From positions 1 through 53,690 of the forward strand of contig JAUICL010000012.1 in the NCBI GenBank assembly GCA_030427905.1: a DNA stretch of 53,690 nt, given 5' to 3'. Each line of letters starts with the position of its first letter. Position 1 is the first letter of the stretch. The notes under the pieces were generated by a model. The model ran no database searches and was not told where the DNA came from. It saw only the letters and a list, made by a program, of their open reading frames with translations. Positions 31,156-40,937 of this stretch are shown in pieces. The position numbers were made by a program, and so were the translations under genes. The DNA comes from Bacteroidia bacterium. Its GTDB lineage: Bacteria; Bacteroidota; Bacteroidia; Flavobacteriales_D; Cryomorphaceae.

Positions 31156-34032
31156 TTAGAAAGTTAGGCGGACTCCCATTCGAGCCCAAAATGAATAGTA
31201 TTCTGTTTGTTGTATTCTTCTGTTTTCAGGTGCTCCAAGGTAATACCTTGATGGCGAATTGGTGAAGTTTCGGATATCTCCAAAAACCTGTAAGTTCTGA
31301 TTGATCTGATAGTAGCCATTCATATCGAATCGCCACTGCTCCCCGTAGTATTCATCCATATCGGGATCTACCCCGAGGGTCGAAAGGAATACATCGCTAT
31401 AGTTGGCCGATATCTTGAAGTACCACTTCGGAGAGTCGTAAAAGAGCGCGACATTGAGCACGTGTGGTGACTGTCCCGGCAGATCGATTATTTCCACTTG
31501 GTCGTCTACGAACTCCAGCTCGCTGTCACCGCCGACAAAGATGCCATTCTCGTGTTCGTTTCCAGGGTATCGCTTTTGGATCTTCGCTTCGGAGTACGAG
31601 TACGTGTAGTTGGTCTGCACCCCGATGTTCTTAAGCTTTCCGGGAAGGAAATCGAAGAAGGTCATCAACTGGAGCTCCAGCCCTGCCACATCGGCGGAGA
31701 TACCATTTCTCGGGGTTTCGTATTCCACCCGGTCTATATTGCTCGACCCTTGTGATGTGTCTTGAGCAAAAACTTTGTAGTTAAAGACAAACTCGTCAAT
31801 GCGTTTGTAGAAGACCCCACCAGAAAGCATATTTCGCCCACCCCAGTACTTCTCCACCAAGAAATCGACATTCTTAGCCAGTGGGTAGTTCAGGTTTGGG
31901 TTACCTTCTTTGACTTCTTCGCCTTCTGTAGTGCGGTAAGGAAGGATATCGCGGAAGTTGGGACGCACATAAGAATGCGTATAGGCCGCACGAATATTCA
32001 AATCATCGCGCAACTGGTATCTCAACTGGATATTGGGCAGCAGGAAATCTACGGTCCGGGAATCTCTTACGCTGTCGAGCTCTTGGAAATACCCCGAGTT
32101 ATTGGTTCTGATCTCGTAGGTTTCGTAGGTAATATCTGTCCGCTCGTATCGCACACCGGCTAGCACCATGAGCTTACCGAAGTTTTGCTCGGTCATGGCG
32201 TAGTAGGCCTGCACATCTTCGGTGGCGGTGTAATCTTCGGTGTAGGTTCGGAAGAGCGTTTCGGTAATTCCCTTGTCGCCGTAAACAAAAAGCGTAGGGT
32301 AGCGCTGGTAAAAATTGCGCATCAGTTCTGGGTCGGGCATGGCTTCCAAAACGTAGCCACGGTCTAGGAAATTGTCTTCGTAGAAGCCATCGTTGACGGT
32401 GTTCAAGTTGAGCGGCTCACCTGGCAAGGGATACAAGTTTGACTGCTCTCGGTAGGCCCCAAAAGACTGAGCGTGGACATCAGCCGACTTATCCTTGGTG
32501 CGGTAGAGGGCTCCTACCTTAAACATCCCATCGAGAAAGCCCTTCTTTACTGGAATCTCCAGATCGAATCGGCCTACGATGTTCTCGTCGCGGCTCTCCA
32601 CTTGGCGTAGCAGGAGTTGATCCATCTCGTAGTTTTCGTAGTCGTAGGCATTTTGAGCATTGTCTTCATCGGGGAAGGTGGCAATGGGGAAATCGGGATC
32701 ACTCATATCAAACTTGATCTGAATGGCCTGACCGGGGTTCTCAAAAACGGCTTCCAGCCTATTTGGTTGATCTTCCACGGCTAGGGAGTAAGCTGCTTCG
32801 AAGTTGAGTTTGGCCCACCCAAAATCGTGCTCACCACCGGCATTAATGGTCGAGATGGTTTGGATCTTCTCGCGTTGCTTCACGTCGTGCTCGATGCCCC
32901 CGTATAGGTAGTTTCGCTCGCTGGTGGCATCGTCGAGGGTGTAGATTTTTCGGAACCGCACTTCATCGTCCGAAAAGCGGTTGTACATCCCATCGATATA
33001 AAATCTATTGTTTTCGTTTAGGTGGAAGTCGAGGCTAGCCGAAAGTCCTGTACGAGACTGCTTGACATCGTAGTGCCGAAGCTGCACTTCGCGGTATTGC
33101 ACGTAGTAGTTGTCGGGGCCTTGCCCACCAAAAAATGGGCCTTTGTCGTATTTAAACTCCATATTGTCGGCACCTTGTTCGGAGTAGATGTGGTTGGCGT
33201 TCATCAGGAAGCCGATTCGTCCTTTTCTTTGTGAAAAGGTGAACTGCATCTCCCCGTTTGGTGTACCACGCAGATTGTTGTATCCACCAGCCAAGACCAC
33301 ATTGTAAGTCGGCTCTGTGCTCTCGGCACGTTTGGTTTTGATATTGATCATTCCCCCGATGGCGTCACCGTTCATATCGGGTGTGAGCACCTTGTTTACT
33401 TCCAGGGTTTGGATTTGGGATGCATTGATCACATCCAGCCCCACCGCTCTGATGGATGTTTCGGGCGTGGGCAATTGCACGCCATTTACATTGATGTTGG
33501 TGAAGGAAGGCGGAGTTCCGCGCATCTGCACGTACTTTCCAGATCCACCTTCGCGCACCACCGAAATACCAGGGACCCGCTGAAGGGCATCGGCGGCATT
33601 CAAATCGGGGAATGATTTGATCTGCTCTTCGGATACCACGTTGACAATATTAGCTGCGTCGCGCTGGTCTTTTAAAGCTTTTACCTGCCCCGTTGCTCGC
33701 TCAGAGATCACAAACTCCGTGAGTGAAGTTGTGGACTTCACCATGATGAAATCTTGGGTGTAGCGTAGGTTTTCGGTAACCGTGACAACTTGCTCATTGT
33801 CGGCATAGCCCATAAAGGTGGTTACGAGTGTTACATCGCCCTCTGGAAGGTTTTTGAGAATGTAGTACCCCTCCAGATTGGCCGTTACCCCTCGGGTGGT
33901 TCCTTTGATAAGAACCGTGGCACCGGGTAGGGTTTCCCCTGTCAAAGCATCGGTAATCACCCCTTCTACTTCGGCTCCAAATCCACTGAGAGCGAACAGA
34001 AGGCACCCAAAAAAGCTAATGAGTTTAGACAT
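31156..34032 (-). CDS. TonB-dependent outer-membrane receptor
   Basis: About 958 residues from the ATG at 34032, which begins a signal peptide (MSKLISFFGCLLFALSGFGA); a longer frame to 34092 has no signal logic. A carboxypeptidase-regulatory-like domain (EVEGVITDALTGETLPGATVLIKGTTRG, about 20-105) is followed by the plug (ALQRVPGISVVREGG, PDMNGDAIGGMINIKTKRAE) and a 22-strand-type barrel ending in the aromatic terminus ARMGVRLTF. No SusD partner is present. Coupling to the phytase gene suggests uptake of phytate, inositol phosphates or a phosphate-bearing metal complex (inference). It is separated from the upstream T9SS gene by a terminator-like hairpin. Confidence 0.93.
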   Translation of the reverse strand: MSKLISFFGCLLFALSGFGAEVEGVITDALTGETLPGATVLIKGTTRGVTANLEGYYILKNLPEGDVTLVTTFMGYADNEQVVTVTENLRYTQDFIMVKSTTSLTEFVISERATGQVKALKDQRDAANIVNVVSEEQIKSFPDLNAADALQRVPGISVVREGGSGKYVQMRGTPPSFTNINVNGVQLPTPETSIRAVGLDVINASQIQTLEVNKVLTPDMNGDAIGGMINIKTKRAESTEPTYNVVLAGGYNNLRGTPNGEMQFTFSQRKGRIGFLMNANHIYSEQGADNMEFKYDKGPFFGGQGPDNYYVQYREVQLRHYDVKQSRTGLSASLDFHLNENNRFYIDGMYNRFSDDEVRFRKIYTLDDATSERNYLYGGIEHDVKQREKIQTISTINAGGEHDFGWAKLNFEAAYSLAVEDQPNRLEAVFENPGQAIQIKFDMSDPDFPIATFPDEDNAQNAYDYENYEMDQLLLRQVESRDENIVGRFDLEIPVKKGFLDGMFKVGALYRTKDKSADVHAQSFGAYREQSNLYPLPGEPLNLNTVNDGFYEDNFLDRGYVLEAMPDPELMRNFYQRYPTLFVYGDKGITETLFRTYTEDYTATEDVQAYYAMTEQNFGKLMVLAGVRYERTDITYETYEIRTNNSGYFQELDSVRDSRTVDFLLPNIQLRYQLRDDLNIRAAYTHSYVRPNFRDILPYRTTEGEEVKEGNPNLNYPLAKNVDFLVEKYWGGRNMLSGGVFYKRIDEFVFNYKVFAQDTSQGSSNIDRVEYETPRNGISADVAGLELQLMTFFDFLPGKLKNIGVQTNYTYSYSEAKIQKRYPGNEHENGIFVGGDSELEFVDDQVEIIDLPGQSPHVLNVALFYDSPKWYFKISANYSDVFLSTLGVDPDMDEYYGEQWRFDMNGYYQINQNLQVFGDIRNFTNSPSRYYLGAPENRRIQQTEYYSFWARMGVRLTF

Positions 34033-34042
34033 AGAAGTGATT

Positions 34043-34082
34043 AAAAAATGGAAGAAGCCAGAATTTTCACCCCAGCTTCTTC
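34043..34082 (-). terminator. Terminator or attenuator between T9SS gene and TonB receptor gene
   Basis: On the minus strand an 8-bp stem (GAAGAAGC/GCTTCTTC, arms 34075-34082 and 34051-34058, loop 16) is followed by CATTTTTTAA. It lies after the stop at 34110 and just before the receptor start at 34032. It could lower downstream expression relative to the first gene. Confidence 0.55.
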
Positions 34083-34109
34083 GCTTAAACATTTAGAAAG
34101 AATCCGTTC

Positions 34110-35117
34110 TTACTTGACCATCAAGCGGCGTACAGCCTGGTAACCGTTTTGCTGAACGCGTACGATGTATACACCTGGAGTCCACTCACCAAGGTCTACT
34201 TGTGTAAGTTTTGATGTCAATTGCGTATTGTACACTTCTTGACCAGCAATGTTTGTAACCATCACATTAGCCGTTCCCGCTTCTTTTAGAGAGATGTTTA
34301 ACACATCCGTAGAAGGGTTTGGGTAGATGTTGAAGATGTCTTGATCGATTTCGGTCACACCGATCGTTCCCTGGTAGTACACCTGTAGGTAAGGGCGACG
34401 CTCTGGGTGGTTTGCACCATCGCCTGGGTTTCCTTCTGGGTCAGTGTCTTCTGGATCGGCGATGTTTTCGAAAGCCGTGAATTCTCTGGCGTTGTCAACG
34501 ATAGAAGGCCCTTGATCTTGTCCGAGTAGGATCAGTGCAAGTGCATTACCTGAAACCCAACCTTCGCGGTTTACGATTTCCTGGATAATCGATCCTACAT
34601 CATTGGTTTTATACGGTTGCCAAATGGTCCATTCTTCAGCCACAGTCCAATCTACCTGAGCGGTAGTTTGCGGACGGTCGGTAAGAAGGTAGCCTCCGTT
34701 GAAATTGTCTTCGTCGAATGTAACGGCATCGTCTGTAGCTTCACCTACAATCAGGATTTCCGCCACATCTTCAGCGTCTTTTCCTTCGTGAGCGTGGAAT
34801 ACAACAAAGGCAGAGTCGATTACTGCTCCCTGTGGAATTTCGATGTTTTGGAAACGAAGACCAAGAGTCAAAACGTTAAGGTCTTCTGGGTCGCCTTGCC
34901 ACCCTGCATCTAGGTCATCGTCGTAAGGGCTGTCAACCTCGTCGTTTTCCTGTTCTGCATCGTCAGAAGAAAGGTCAAGGGTTACGATTGTTCCGTTGTC
35001 TAGGGTATCAGTTACTTGACCTCCGGTACCGAGGATAAAACGTTCAAAAGTTACTTGCTGCGCCATTGCGTTAACAGCAAACAAGGAAAGAGTAAGATAG
35101 AGTAAAGTTCGTAGCAT
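34110..35117 (-). CDS. T9SS-exported DNRLRE-like surface protein
   Basis: A 335-residue secreted protein: signal peptide (MLRTLLYLTLSLFAVNAMAQ), a beta-rich domain (about 22-255) with the pattern LRFQNIEIPQGAVIDSAFVVFHA and WQPYKTNDVGSIIQEIVNREGW, resembling DNRLRE-type (carbohydrate-binding-like) domains, and a T9SS type A sorting domain (IFNIYPNPSTDVLNISL to RRLMVK). It is the first gene of the phytase/receptor block. The acidic stretch (SSDDAEQENDEVDSPYDDDLDAG) could bind calcium. Role unknown; perhaps a surface partner of the receptor. Confidence 0.85.
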   Translation of the reverse strand: MLRTLLYLTLSLFAVNAMAQQVTFERFILGTGGQVTDTLDNGTIVTLDLSSDDAEQENDEVDSPYDDDLDAGWQGDPEDLNVLTLGLRFQNIEIPQGAVIDSAFVVFHAHEGKDAEDVAEILIVGEATDDAVTFDEDNFNGGYLLTDRPQTTAQVDWTVAEEWTIWQPYKTNDVGSIIQEIVNREGWVSGNALALILLGQDQGPSIVDNAREFTAFENIADPEDTDPEGNPGDGANHPERRPYLQVYYQGTIGVTEIDQDIFNIYPNPSTDVLNISLKEAGTANVMVTNIAGQEVYNTQLTSKLTQVDLGEWTPGVYIVRVQQNGYQAVRRLMVK

Positions 35118-35139
35118 AATTTTGTGATTTAATTTTCGG

Positions 35140-35147
35140 CAAACGTA
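35140..35147 (-). promoter_or_regulatory. Bacteroidota -7 promoter element upstream of phytase block
   Basis: On the minus strand 35147-35140 reads TACGTTTG, an exact match to TAnnTTTG, 22 bp before the start at 35117. The -33 TTG is not evident. Confidence 0.4.
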
Positions 35148-35374
35148 GATGGATTGCGGGCAGGAGGCGTTAGGCTCAGATTAAGTTTTGGAACCTGTTC
35201 TTTACGATTAGTTCACATCCGTGGGGTGTTTGGGGTGGAGTTTTCGGGTTGGGGTTGGGACCCGTTTGAGACTTTTTGATGGTGTATCTTCTTGATTTAT
35301 GCAGGGATGGTGGGATTGAGTTTATGTTACCAAATGTTTAACTGGGCGTGGTAATATGAAGTGGGTGTGAATTT

Positions 35375-35550
35375 GGTAGTGGGTATTGGGTAGCCCCGAT
35401 AGGGATCGGGGTCTCCGCTGCGCTACGATGGGTATTGGGTATTGGGTATTGGGTATTGAGTATTGGGTATTGAGTATTGGGTAGTGGGTATAGGGTATTG
35501 AGTATTGGGTATTGGGTAGTGAGTAGTGGGTATTGGGTATTGGGTATTGC
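35375..35550. repeat. G-rich heptamer repeat (gggtatt)n
   Basis: More than fifteen imperfect copies of gggtatt/gagtatt/gggtagt, interrupted by the hairpin ccccgat/atcgggg. Runs of four consecutive GGGTATT units meet the usual G-quadruplex pattern on the plus strand. The rest of the 35118-35689 gap shows no gene. Confidence 0.9.
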
Positions 35551-35689
35551 GGAGCGGTGGAAGTAACTGAAAGTGATAAGTAAGGGTCAATAGCATTCAC
35601 TAAAGCTGAAAAAGGGTGATTTCCACCGTGTGTTCTGAAGGGTAAGTCGGCAAAAATGTCTAAATTCATAGGGAATTAATATTGGACGG

Positions 35690-38008
35690 ATGAAACCCTT
35701 GATTTACACCTTTTTACTTGCGTTGTCGTTTGGCTCGGTTATGAGCCAGGATTGTGGAAATGGTTTAAATTATGGTGATGCTTGCAACGACTCTAATTTG
35801 GCAACTTATGGAGATCACGTCAATGCTTCCTGCGATTGTGTTGGGACGGAGTACTGGCCTTCTGACTGTTCAAAGTGGTTTTATTTTCTTTCGGACAATA
35901 CCCCAAGCGGTTCGGATATTTACCAAATAGAATTTGAAGATGATACAGCCCACTTGAGTCTGCTCTTCTCGAACCCAACTTCCACCCATATTGCCTACAA
36001 CAAAGACGATGGTCTGATCTACCTGGTTTCGCCGGATGGTTCCTTCCAAACCCTTGACCCAAATCAAGATGAAGAAATGGCAAGCACGAGTGAAACGGTG
36101 GTACCCCCTACTCCACTTGAGCAGATCGTGGGAGCTGCATTCGCGCCCAATGGGAGCTTGGTACTCAGTTCTAGCCTGATGAATCGAGTTTACGAGTGGA
36201 ACCTGGAAACGAATGAGATTAGTGAGCTTGGATATGTTGTGATCAAAGGTGGAGACCTTTTGGTGGATAATTCGGGTCTTGTCCACGTCGCATCGCAGAC
36301 CAACAACGGTACGATCTTCACATTAGAGCCCGGTCAATCGGCCAATAGCGACCAAACGATACCAGCCAGCGTAACGGGTATTGCTGCGGACAAGGACGGT
36401 GACTTTTACACTTCGCATCGCGGTTCCAACAGCTTGATTTATCACACCGAATCGGGAAGTATTGAGATTCCCACGTTTTTGAACGGGGAGCCCTTTATTT
36501 TTCAAAAAGGCGACCTAGCCTCAGGGTGTGGAGATGTGTTCAACAATTTCACCTGCAACTACAAACTCTACTACTCGCACGAACAATTCGAAGACGAGTA
36601 TTCGCTCTATCGATTAAACCTGTTTAACGATGGTACGGCGGCAGCAACCCTTATCTTGAGTGGACTAGATGAAACCCATATTGCATGTACACCGGACGGC
36701 GACATCCTAGTCATGGTTTCGGATAATGGCCTGTTCATCTACGAAGAGCTCACCGGACAGACTACTGAAATAGCGATCATTCGGACTGCTGACAATATCC
36801 CGCTCTCCGGGTTTCCAGGCGTAGCCATCAGTCCGGAAGGAACGATTTACGCGGCGCACGAAGCTTCCCAACAGATCTATGAAATTGAACCTTCTGGTTT
36901 AGCAATACCCACTGGCCCGCAAGTAGACGTGGATGGGGGTGATCTGATTTTCATCGATGACCAACTCTACCTGATCAATCGCTCCTTAGCCATTATGACG
37001 AATATCGAAACAGCGGAGTATGTATCCCTTCCGCTCTCCGATGTAAATGGAGCTGCTCGTCTCCCAAACGGAAACTTGCTTTTGGCGAATGGAAATGAGG
37101 AGGATTTGTTCTACGAATTCGACTTTGAAAATGAGACCATCGTTCGTTCTTTTTCAAGTGGTTTGAGCCTGAATCACGGCGATTTGACTGGAATCTGTGA
37201 TGGGACCAACCTTATTGAGGATCCATACCCCGCCTGTTCGCCATATGCCGTGCAAGAACATGTCCCAGGCAGACGTATCGACGGCTCTTATATTAGTCCA
37301 TCCAGACTCGACCCAACACAAGCCCTTGGGCCACCTGAGCGAGAAGACGCGATGGTATTTACCTGCCTTGGCTACGGTGGTTCGATCACCTTCTCTTTCC
37401 CCCTTCAAAACCTTCCAGGGAACGATATTGAAATTGTAGAAACCAGCTACAACAGCCCCGGCTGTGAAGCATATGCCGAATACGCCAATGTGTATTATTC
37501 CCAAGATGGATCGGTATGGACTTTTGGAAAGACTGTCTGCAAGGGAGATCCATTCATAGACCTAAGTTCCTCTGGTCTCGATGATTATGAAACTGTTAAC
37601 TTTTTGCGTATCGAAAACAACGATAGCCTGTCGAATAGCGCAGATGGATTTGACCTGGACGGCATAGTCGAATTACATTGTTTTAATGCCTGGATTGATG
37701 AAAGCACAAAACCAGCGAAAGGCGTTACGGACGATTTTGATGAACCGAATATGAGCATAGCAGTCTCGCCAAATCCCGCAAATGGCATCCAGACCATAAA
37801 GGTATTTGGAGCTAGTGAAAGTGAAGCCACGCTTAGAATCCACGATATTTCAGGGCGCTTAATGCTTCAAAAAAGTATTGCTACACCTACATCAATTGAT
37901 CATGTTGAAACTACCTTTGATTCAACACCACTGGCTCCAGGAGTTTACATCTATTCGATAGAATCTAAAATGTATCGATCATCGACCAAGGTGATCATCG
38001 AGCCCTAA
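35690..38008 (+). CDS. T9SS surface protein, propeller family, paralog 1
   Basis: A 772-residue secreted protein. Signal peptide (1-19), one Cys-rich module (DCGNGLNYGDACND...CDCVG, 20-51), two halves of propeller-like repeats, each opening with a C...Y/FYFLSDN or YKLYYSHEQ strand and a SGDxYxI-type blade, then a discoidin-like domain (CSPYAVQEHVPG to DGFDLDGIVELHC, about 515-665), and a T9SS type A sorting domain (VSPNPANGIQTIKVF to TKVIIEP). Its two neighbours on the plus strand share this architecture. It is probably an adhesin or glycan-binding protein; no catalytic residues were recognised. Confidence 0.88.
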   Translation: MKPLIYTFLLALSFGSVMSQDCGNGLNYGDACNDSNLATYGDHVNASCDCVGTEYWPSDCSKWFYFLSDNTPSGSDIYQIEFEDDTAHLSLLFSNPTSTHIAYNKDDGLIYLVSPDGSFQTLDPNQDEEMASTSETVVPPTPLEQIVGAAFAPNGSLVLSSSLMNRVYEWNLETNEISELGYVVIKGGDLLVDNSGLVHVASQTNNGTIFTLEPGQSANSDQTIPASVTGIAADKDGDFYTSHRGSNSLIYHTESGSIEIPTFLNGEPFIFQKGDLASGCGDVFNNFTCNYKLYYSHEQFEDEYSLYRLNLFNDGTAAATLILSGLDETHIACTPDGDILVMVSDNGLFIYEELTGQTTEIAIIRTADNIPLSGFPGVAISPEGTIYAAHEASQQIYEIEPSGLAIPTGPQVDVDGGDLIFIDDQLYLINRSLAIMTNIETAEYVSLPLSDVNGAARLPNGNLLLANGNEEDLFYEFDFENETIVRSFSSGLSLNHGDLTGICDGTNLIEDPYPACSPYAVQEHVPGRRIDGSYISPSRLDPTQALGPPEREDAMVFTCLGYGGSITFSFPLQNLPGNDIEIVETSYNSPGCEAYAEYANVYYSQDGSVWTFGKTVCKGDPFIDLSSSGLDDYETVNFLRIENNDSLSNSADGFDLDGIVELHCFNAWIDESTKPAKGVTDDFDEPNMSIAVSPNPANGIQTIKVFGASESEATLRIHDISGRLMLQKSIATPTSIDHVETTFDSTPLAPGVYIYSIESKMYRSSTKVIIEP

Positions 38009-38078
38009 GATTTTGGACTGGTAATACGGTCATCCCACCCATTTGCTAGTCGACACAATTCACATGCTTAACGAGAGT

Positions 38079-38110
38079 TTTGACTTTTTAATCGAAACCA
38101 CGTACCTTTC
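38079..38110 (+). promoter_or_regulatory. Bacteroidota-type promoter for paralog 2
   Basis: TTTG at 38079-38082 and TACCTTTC at 38103-38110 (one mismatch to TAnnTTTG), 20 bases apart. Transcription would begin near 38117, leaving a leader of about 60 bases before the ATG at 38180 and supporting that start. Confidence 0.5.
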
Positions 38111-38179
38111 AGCCCCTTTTAAAGATTGCGCTTACAAGTCTTGAAGGAAAAGTTTGAACCAAGTCAAAAACCAATCACT

Positions 38180-40429
38180 ATGAGACAAAAGGTGCGTTCA
38201 AGCCATATCGGTAGCTGGAGAAGAACATTTCTAGCCCTGATATCGCTATTCCTATTGCAAACCACAGCCGAGGCCCAATCGGACTGCGAGTCGTTCGGGT
38301 ATTTTCTATCCAACAATACGTTTTGGGGCTCAGACGTGTACCGCGTAGAGTTAAATGATGACACAGGCGTGGCCGAGATGACCTGGATTAAATCCTATCC
38401 ATTCTCTATTCAAATAGCCTTTAACGAGGACAATGGTCTGCTATACGTGATTCGCAAAAGTAGCGGCGCCTATAGCACTTTGGACCCATCGACCCTTGAT
38501 GGCCCTACCTCACCTACCACATTGCTCGGCACATCTATACCGAATGTGACAGCGGCCAGTTTTTCTGACGGAAGTCTTTACTTAGGTTCTTCAACCACAG
38601 ACGGGGTTTACCAAGTCAATCCATCCACGGGAAATGCCGTTTTGATAGCTGAAGCGGATATTTCAGGAGGTGATATCGTAGTGAAAAGCGATGGTAGTGG
38701 TTTTATCGCATCGAAAGTTCAAGGCGGCTCCATGTATGGCCTGAGCGAGGAAAGCGAAGTGACTTACGTGGGTGAGGCTCAAAGCTTGATTGGCGGACTC
38801 GCCCTTAAGTCGGATAACCAGCTGGTATCTGTCGGAAAGTCATCTTCGATTATGCAGGTCTATAATCCGGATGGAACTATGAGTTCATCGGAGTACACAC
38901 TCCAGCTTAATGGCTCTAATTTCAATATGAGGAATGGAGACCTTGCCTCAGGATGTGAAGACATAGGCTTAGTAGAGTCATGTAACTTTATTTGGTTTGG
39001 AACGCACGATAATTCTCAAGGCTCTCAAGACCTGCGAAGACTCTCCATTGGTTCAGATGGACAAACAATCGAAGACGTCATTTACTTGTCAAATATTGAC
39101 GCTTCGAGTATTGCGATTCACCCAAATGGCGAATTGATCTACACACTCTCGGGCTCCGAATTGAAAACGATAGAACTTGAAACACTAACTGAAATAGATG
39201 TCAGAACCGTTTATGGGCAGCTTACAGGAGAGATGACAGGTTTTTCTGGTCTCGCATGTAATGAGCTCGGCGAAGTGTTTGCATGCCACGATGCCACCAA
39301 CCGAGTATACCGGATTTCAAACAATGGACTAGCTCAACCCTACGGCCCTCCGACAACCATTGCAGACGGTGACATCTATGCAAACAGTGACGGTGTCTGG
39401 TTGATCACCTCCAACAACCTTTTTAAAGTAGAAACAGGAGAAGCATTCCCCTTCCCATACGAAACCCCGAAAGGAGTGGTTGAAACATTCAATGGCAACT
39501 TACTGATTATGGCTTCGGAGCTCAACGGAGAAATAGTGGAATGGAACCCAGAAACAAACGCGGTTGTCAATACGTTTACGACAGATTTAGATCTTTCGGA
39601 AGGCGACTTTGCTGGCGGGTGTATTTTGGATGAGCCTATCATTGATCCCGACAGACCACCATGCTTTGCTGAGACGGTGGTTTATTATGAAGCCGGCGTT
39701 GATGAGTTTGGGCTTCCTCTCGAGCCAGACCGATCGAACCCAAATAAAGTGTTGGGTGAGCCTGAGCGGATCGACGACGATGTTTACGCTAGCCTTGGAT
39801 ACGGTGGTACGATCATTATTGAAATGACGGTTTACGATCAAGATGGATTTGATGTTGAAATCGTAGAAACCAGCTTTAACAGTCCCGGCTGTTCCGACTA
39901 TCCGGAGTATGCCGACGCCTTCATTTCGGTAGATGGATTCACCTGGTATTTTGCCAAAACGATTTGTAAGAGCGACGATTTGATAGACATAGATGACGTG
40001 GTAGGCTATCCATCGAACTGGGCCAATTACATCAAGCTCGAAAACAACAATGAGCTTTCGACTACTGCCGATGGTTTTGACCTTGACGGAATAGAGATCG
40101 TACAGTGTTTGGATTTAGATGGGCTTCCCAGTGATGATCTTCCAAGCGGTTTCACCGACAATGGCGGAGGGGTTGAAATGAACGTTTACCCCAACCCGAG
40201 TGGTGATACTCAATGGGTAGAGCACGTGGCAAAGACGAGCGGCAATGTTCGGATTGACATTCATGGTTCGGATGGTGAAATCGTAAAGACCATTTTTAAT
40301 CAGCATGTAGAATCGGGAGAAGAGATTCACCGGTCGATTGATGCAGGGTCTCTCCAACCTGGCACTTATGTTTATAGATTAAGTGGTCCGGATGGGTCGC
40401 AGTTTGTGAGGACAGTTGTGCTGCCTTAG
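38180..40429 (+). CDS. T9SS surface protein, propeller family, paralog 2
   Basis: About 749 residues from the ATG at 38180; an upstream in-frame ATG at 38126 would add 18 residues before the signal peptide and lie almost at the predicted transcription start. The signal peptide ends near TTAEAQ. Two propeller halves follow (CESFGYFLSNNTFWGSDVYRV and CNFIWFGTHDNSQGSQDLRRL), then the discoidin-like domain (CFAETVVYYEAG to DGFDLDGIEIVQC) and a T9SS sorting domain (MNVYPNPSGDTQWVEHV to FVRTVVLP). It lacks the Cys-rich module present in paralog 1. Conserved phrases shared with both neighbours include VETSFNSPGCSDYPEYADA and AKTICKSDD. Confidence 0.88.
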   Translation: MRQKVRSSHIGSWRRTFLALISLFLLQTTAEAQSDCESFGYFLSNNTFWGSDVYRVELNDDTGVAEMTWIKSYPFSIQIAFNEDNGLLYVIRKSSGAYSTLDPSTLDGPTSPTTLLGTSIPNVTAASFSDGSLYLGSSTTDGVYQVNPSTGNAVLIAEADISGGDIVVKSDGSGFIASKVQGGSMYGLSEESEVTYVGEAQSLIGGLALKSDNQLVSVGKSSSIMQVYNPDGTMSSSEYTLQLNGSNFNMRNGDLASGCEDIGLVESCNFIWFGTHDNSQGSQDLRRLSIGSDGQTIEDVIYLSNIDASSIAIHPNGELIYTLSGSELKTIELETLTEIDVRTVYGQLTGEMTGFSGLACNELGEVFACHDATNRVYRISNNGLAQPYGPPTTIADGDIYANSDGVWLITSNNLFKVETGEAFPFPYETPKGVVETFNGNLLIMASELNGEIVEWNPETNAVVNTFTTDLDLSEGDFAGGCILDEPIIDPDRPPCFAETVVYYEAGVDEFGLPLEPDRSNPNKVLGEPERIDDDVYASLGYGGTIIIEMTVYDQDGFDVEIVETSFNSPGCSDYPEYADAFISVDGFTWYFAKTICKSDDLIDIDDVVGYPSNWANYIKLENNNELSTTADGFDLDGIEIVQCLDLDGLPSDDLPSGFTDNGGGVEMNVYPNPSGDTQWVEHVAKTSGNVRIDIHGSDGEIVKTIFNQHVESGEEIHRSIDAGSLQPGTYVYRLSGPDGSQFVRTVVLP

Positions 40430-40437
40430 ATGTTTGG

Positions 40438-40793
40438 ATTGAGTAGTGGGTATTCCGCCTTCGCTGAAGCTATGGCGGATGAATAGGGTATTGGGTATTG
40501 GGTATTGGGTATTGAGTATTGGGTATTCCGCCTTCGCTGAAGCTATGGCGGATGAATAGGGTATTGAGTAGCCCCGATAGGGATCGGGGTCTCCCATCGG
40601 ACGCCATCCGCGTGTCGCCGTAGCTTTCCGCGAGCGCCGAAGCTACTCTGCGGAGGCACTAGCGGAGGAGCAAGGCTTGCCGTCGGCGCGGCGCTGCGCT
40701 ACGATTGGGTAGTGGGTATTCCGCCTTCGCTGAAGCTATGGCGGATGAATAGGGTATTGGGTATTGAGTATAGGGTATTGGGTAGTGGGTATT
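40438..40793. repeat. G-rich heptamer repeat, second cluster, with palindromic inserts
   Basis: gggtatt/gagtatt units interrupted by three copies of the palindrome ccgccttcgctgaagctatggcgg and by ccccgat/atcgggg. It begins 9 bp after the stop codon of paralog 2. Confidence 0.88.
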
Positions 40794-40836
40794 TGTCATT
40801 CCCTGATTTAGGTTGATCAACGCTAGTTTCACCAAC

Positions 40837-40937
40837 ATTGTCGCTTTACTTCGATACACCCCTCAAGCTTTCGGGGCACTCAGTATGACGCTGAGTTATT
40901 TGCAGTTCAACTGTCAAAAGTCCTCCCCCTGCCCCCT
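40837..40937. repeat. Dispersed hairpin-array repeat, short copy 4
   Basis: Shares attgtcgct...cttcgatacacccc, the ctcaagctttcggggcactcag stretch and the cctccccctgcccc tail with 29546-29643. The remaining spacer to 41374 contains no gene that I can support. Confidence 0.8.
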
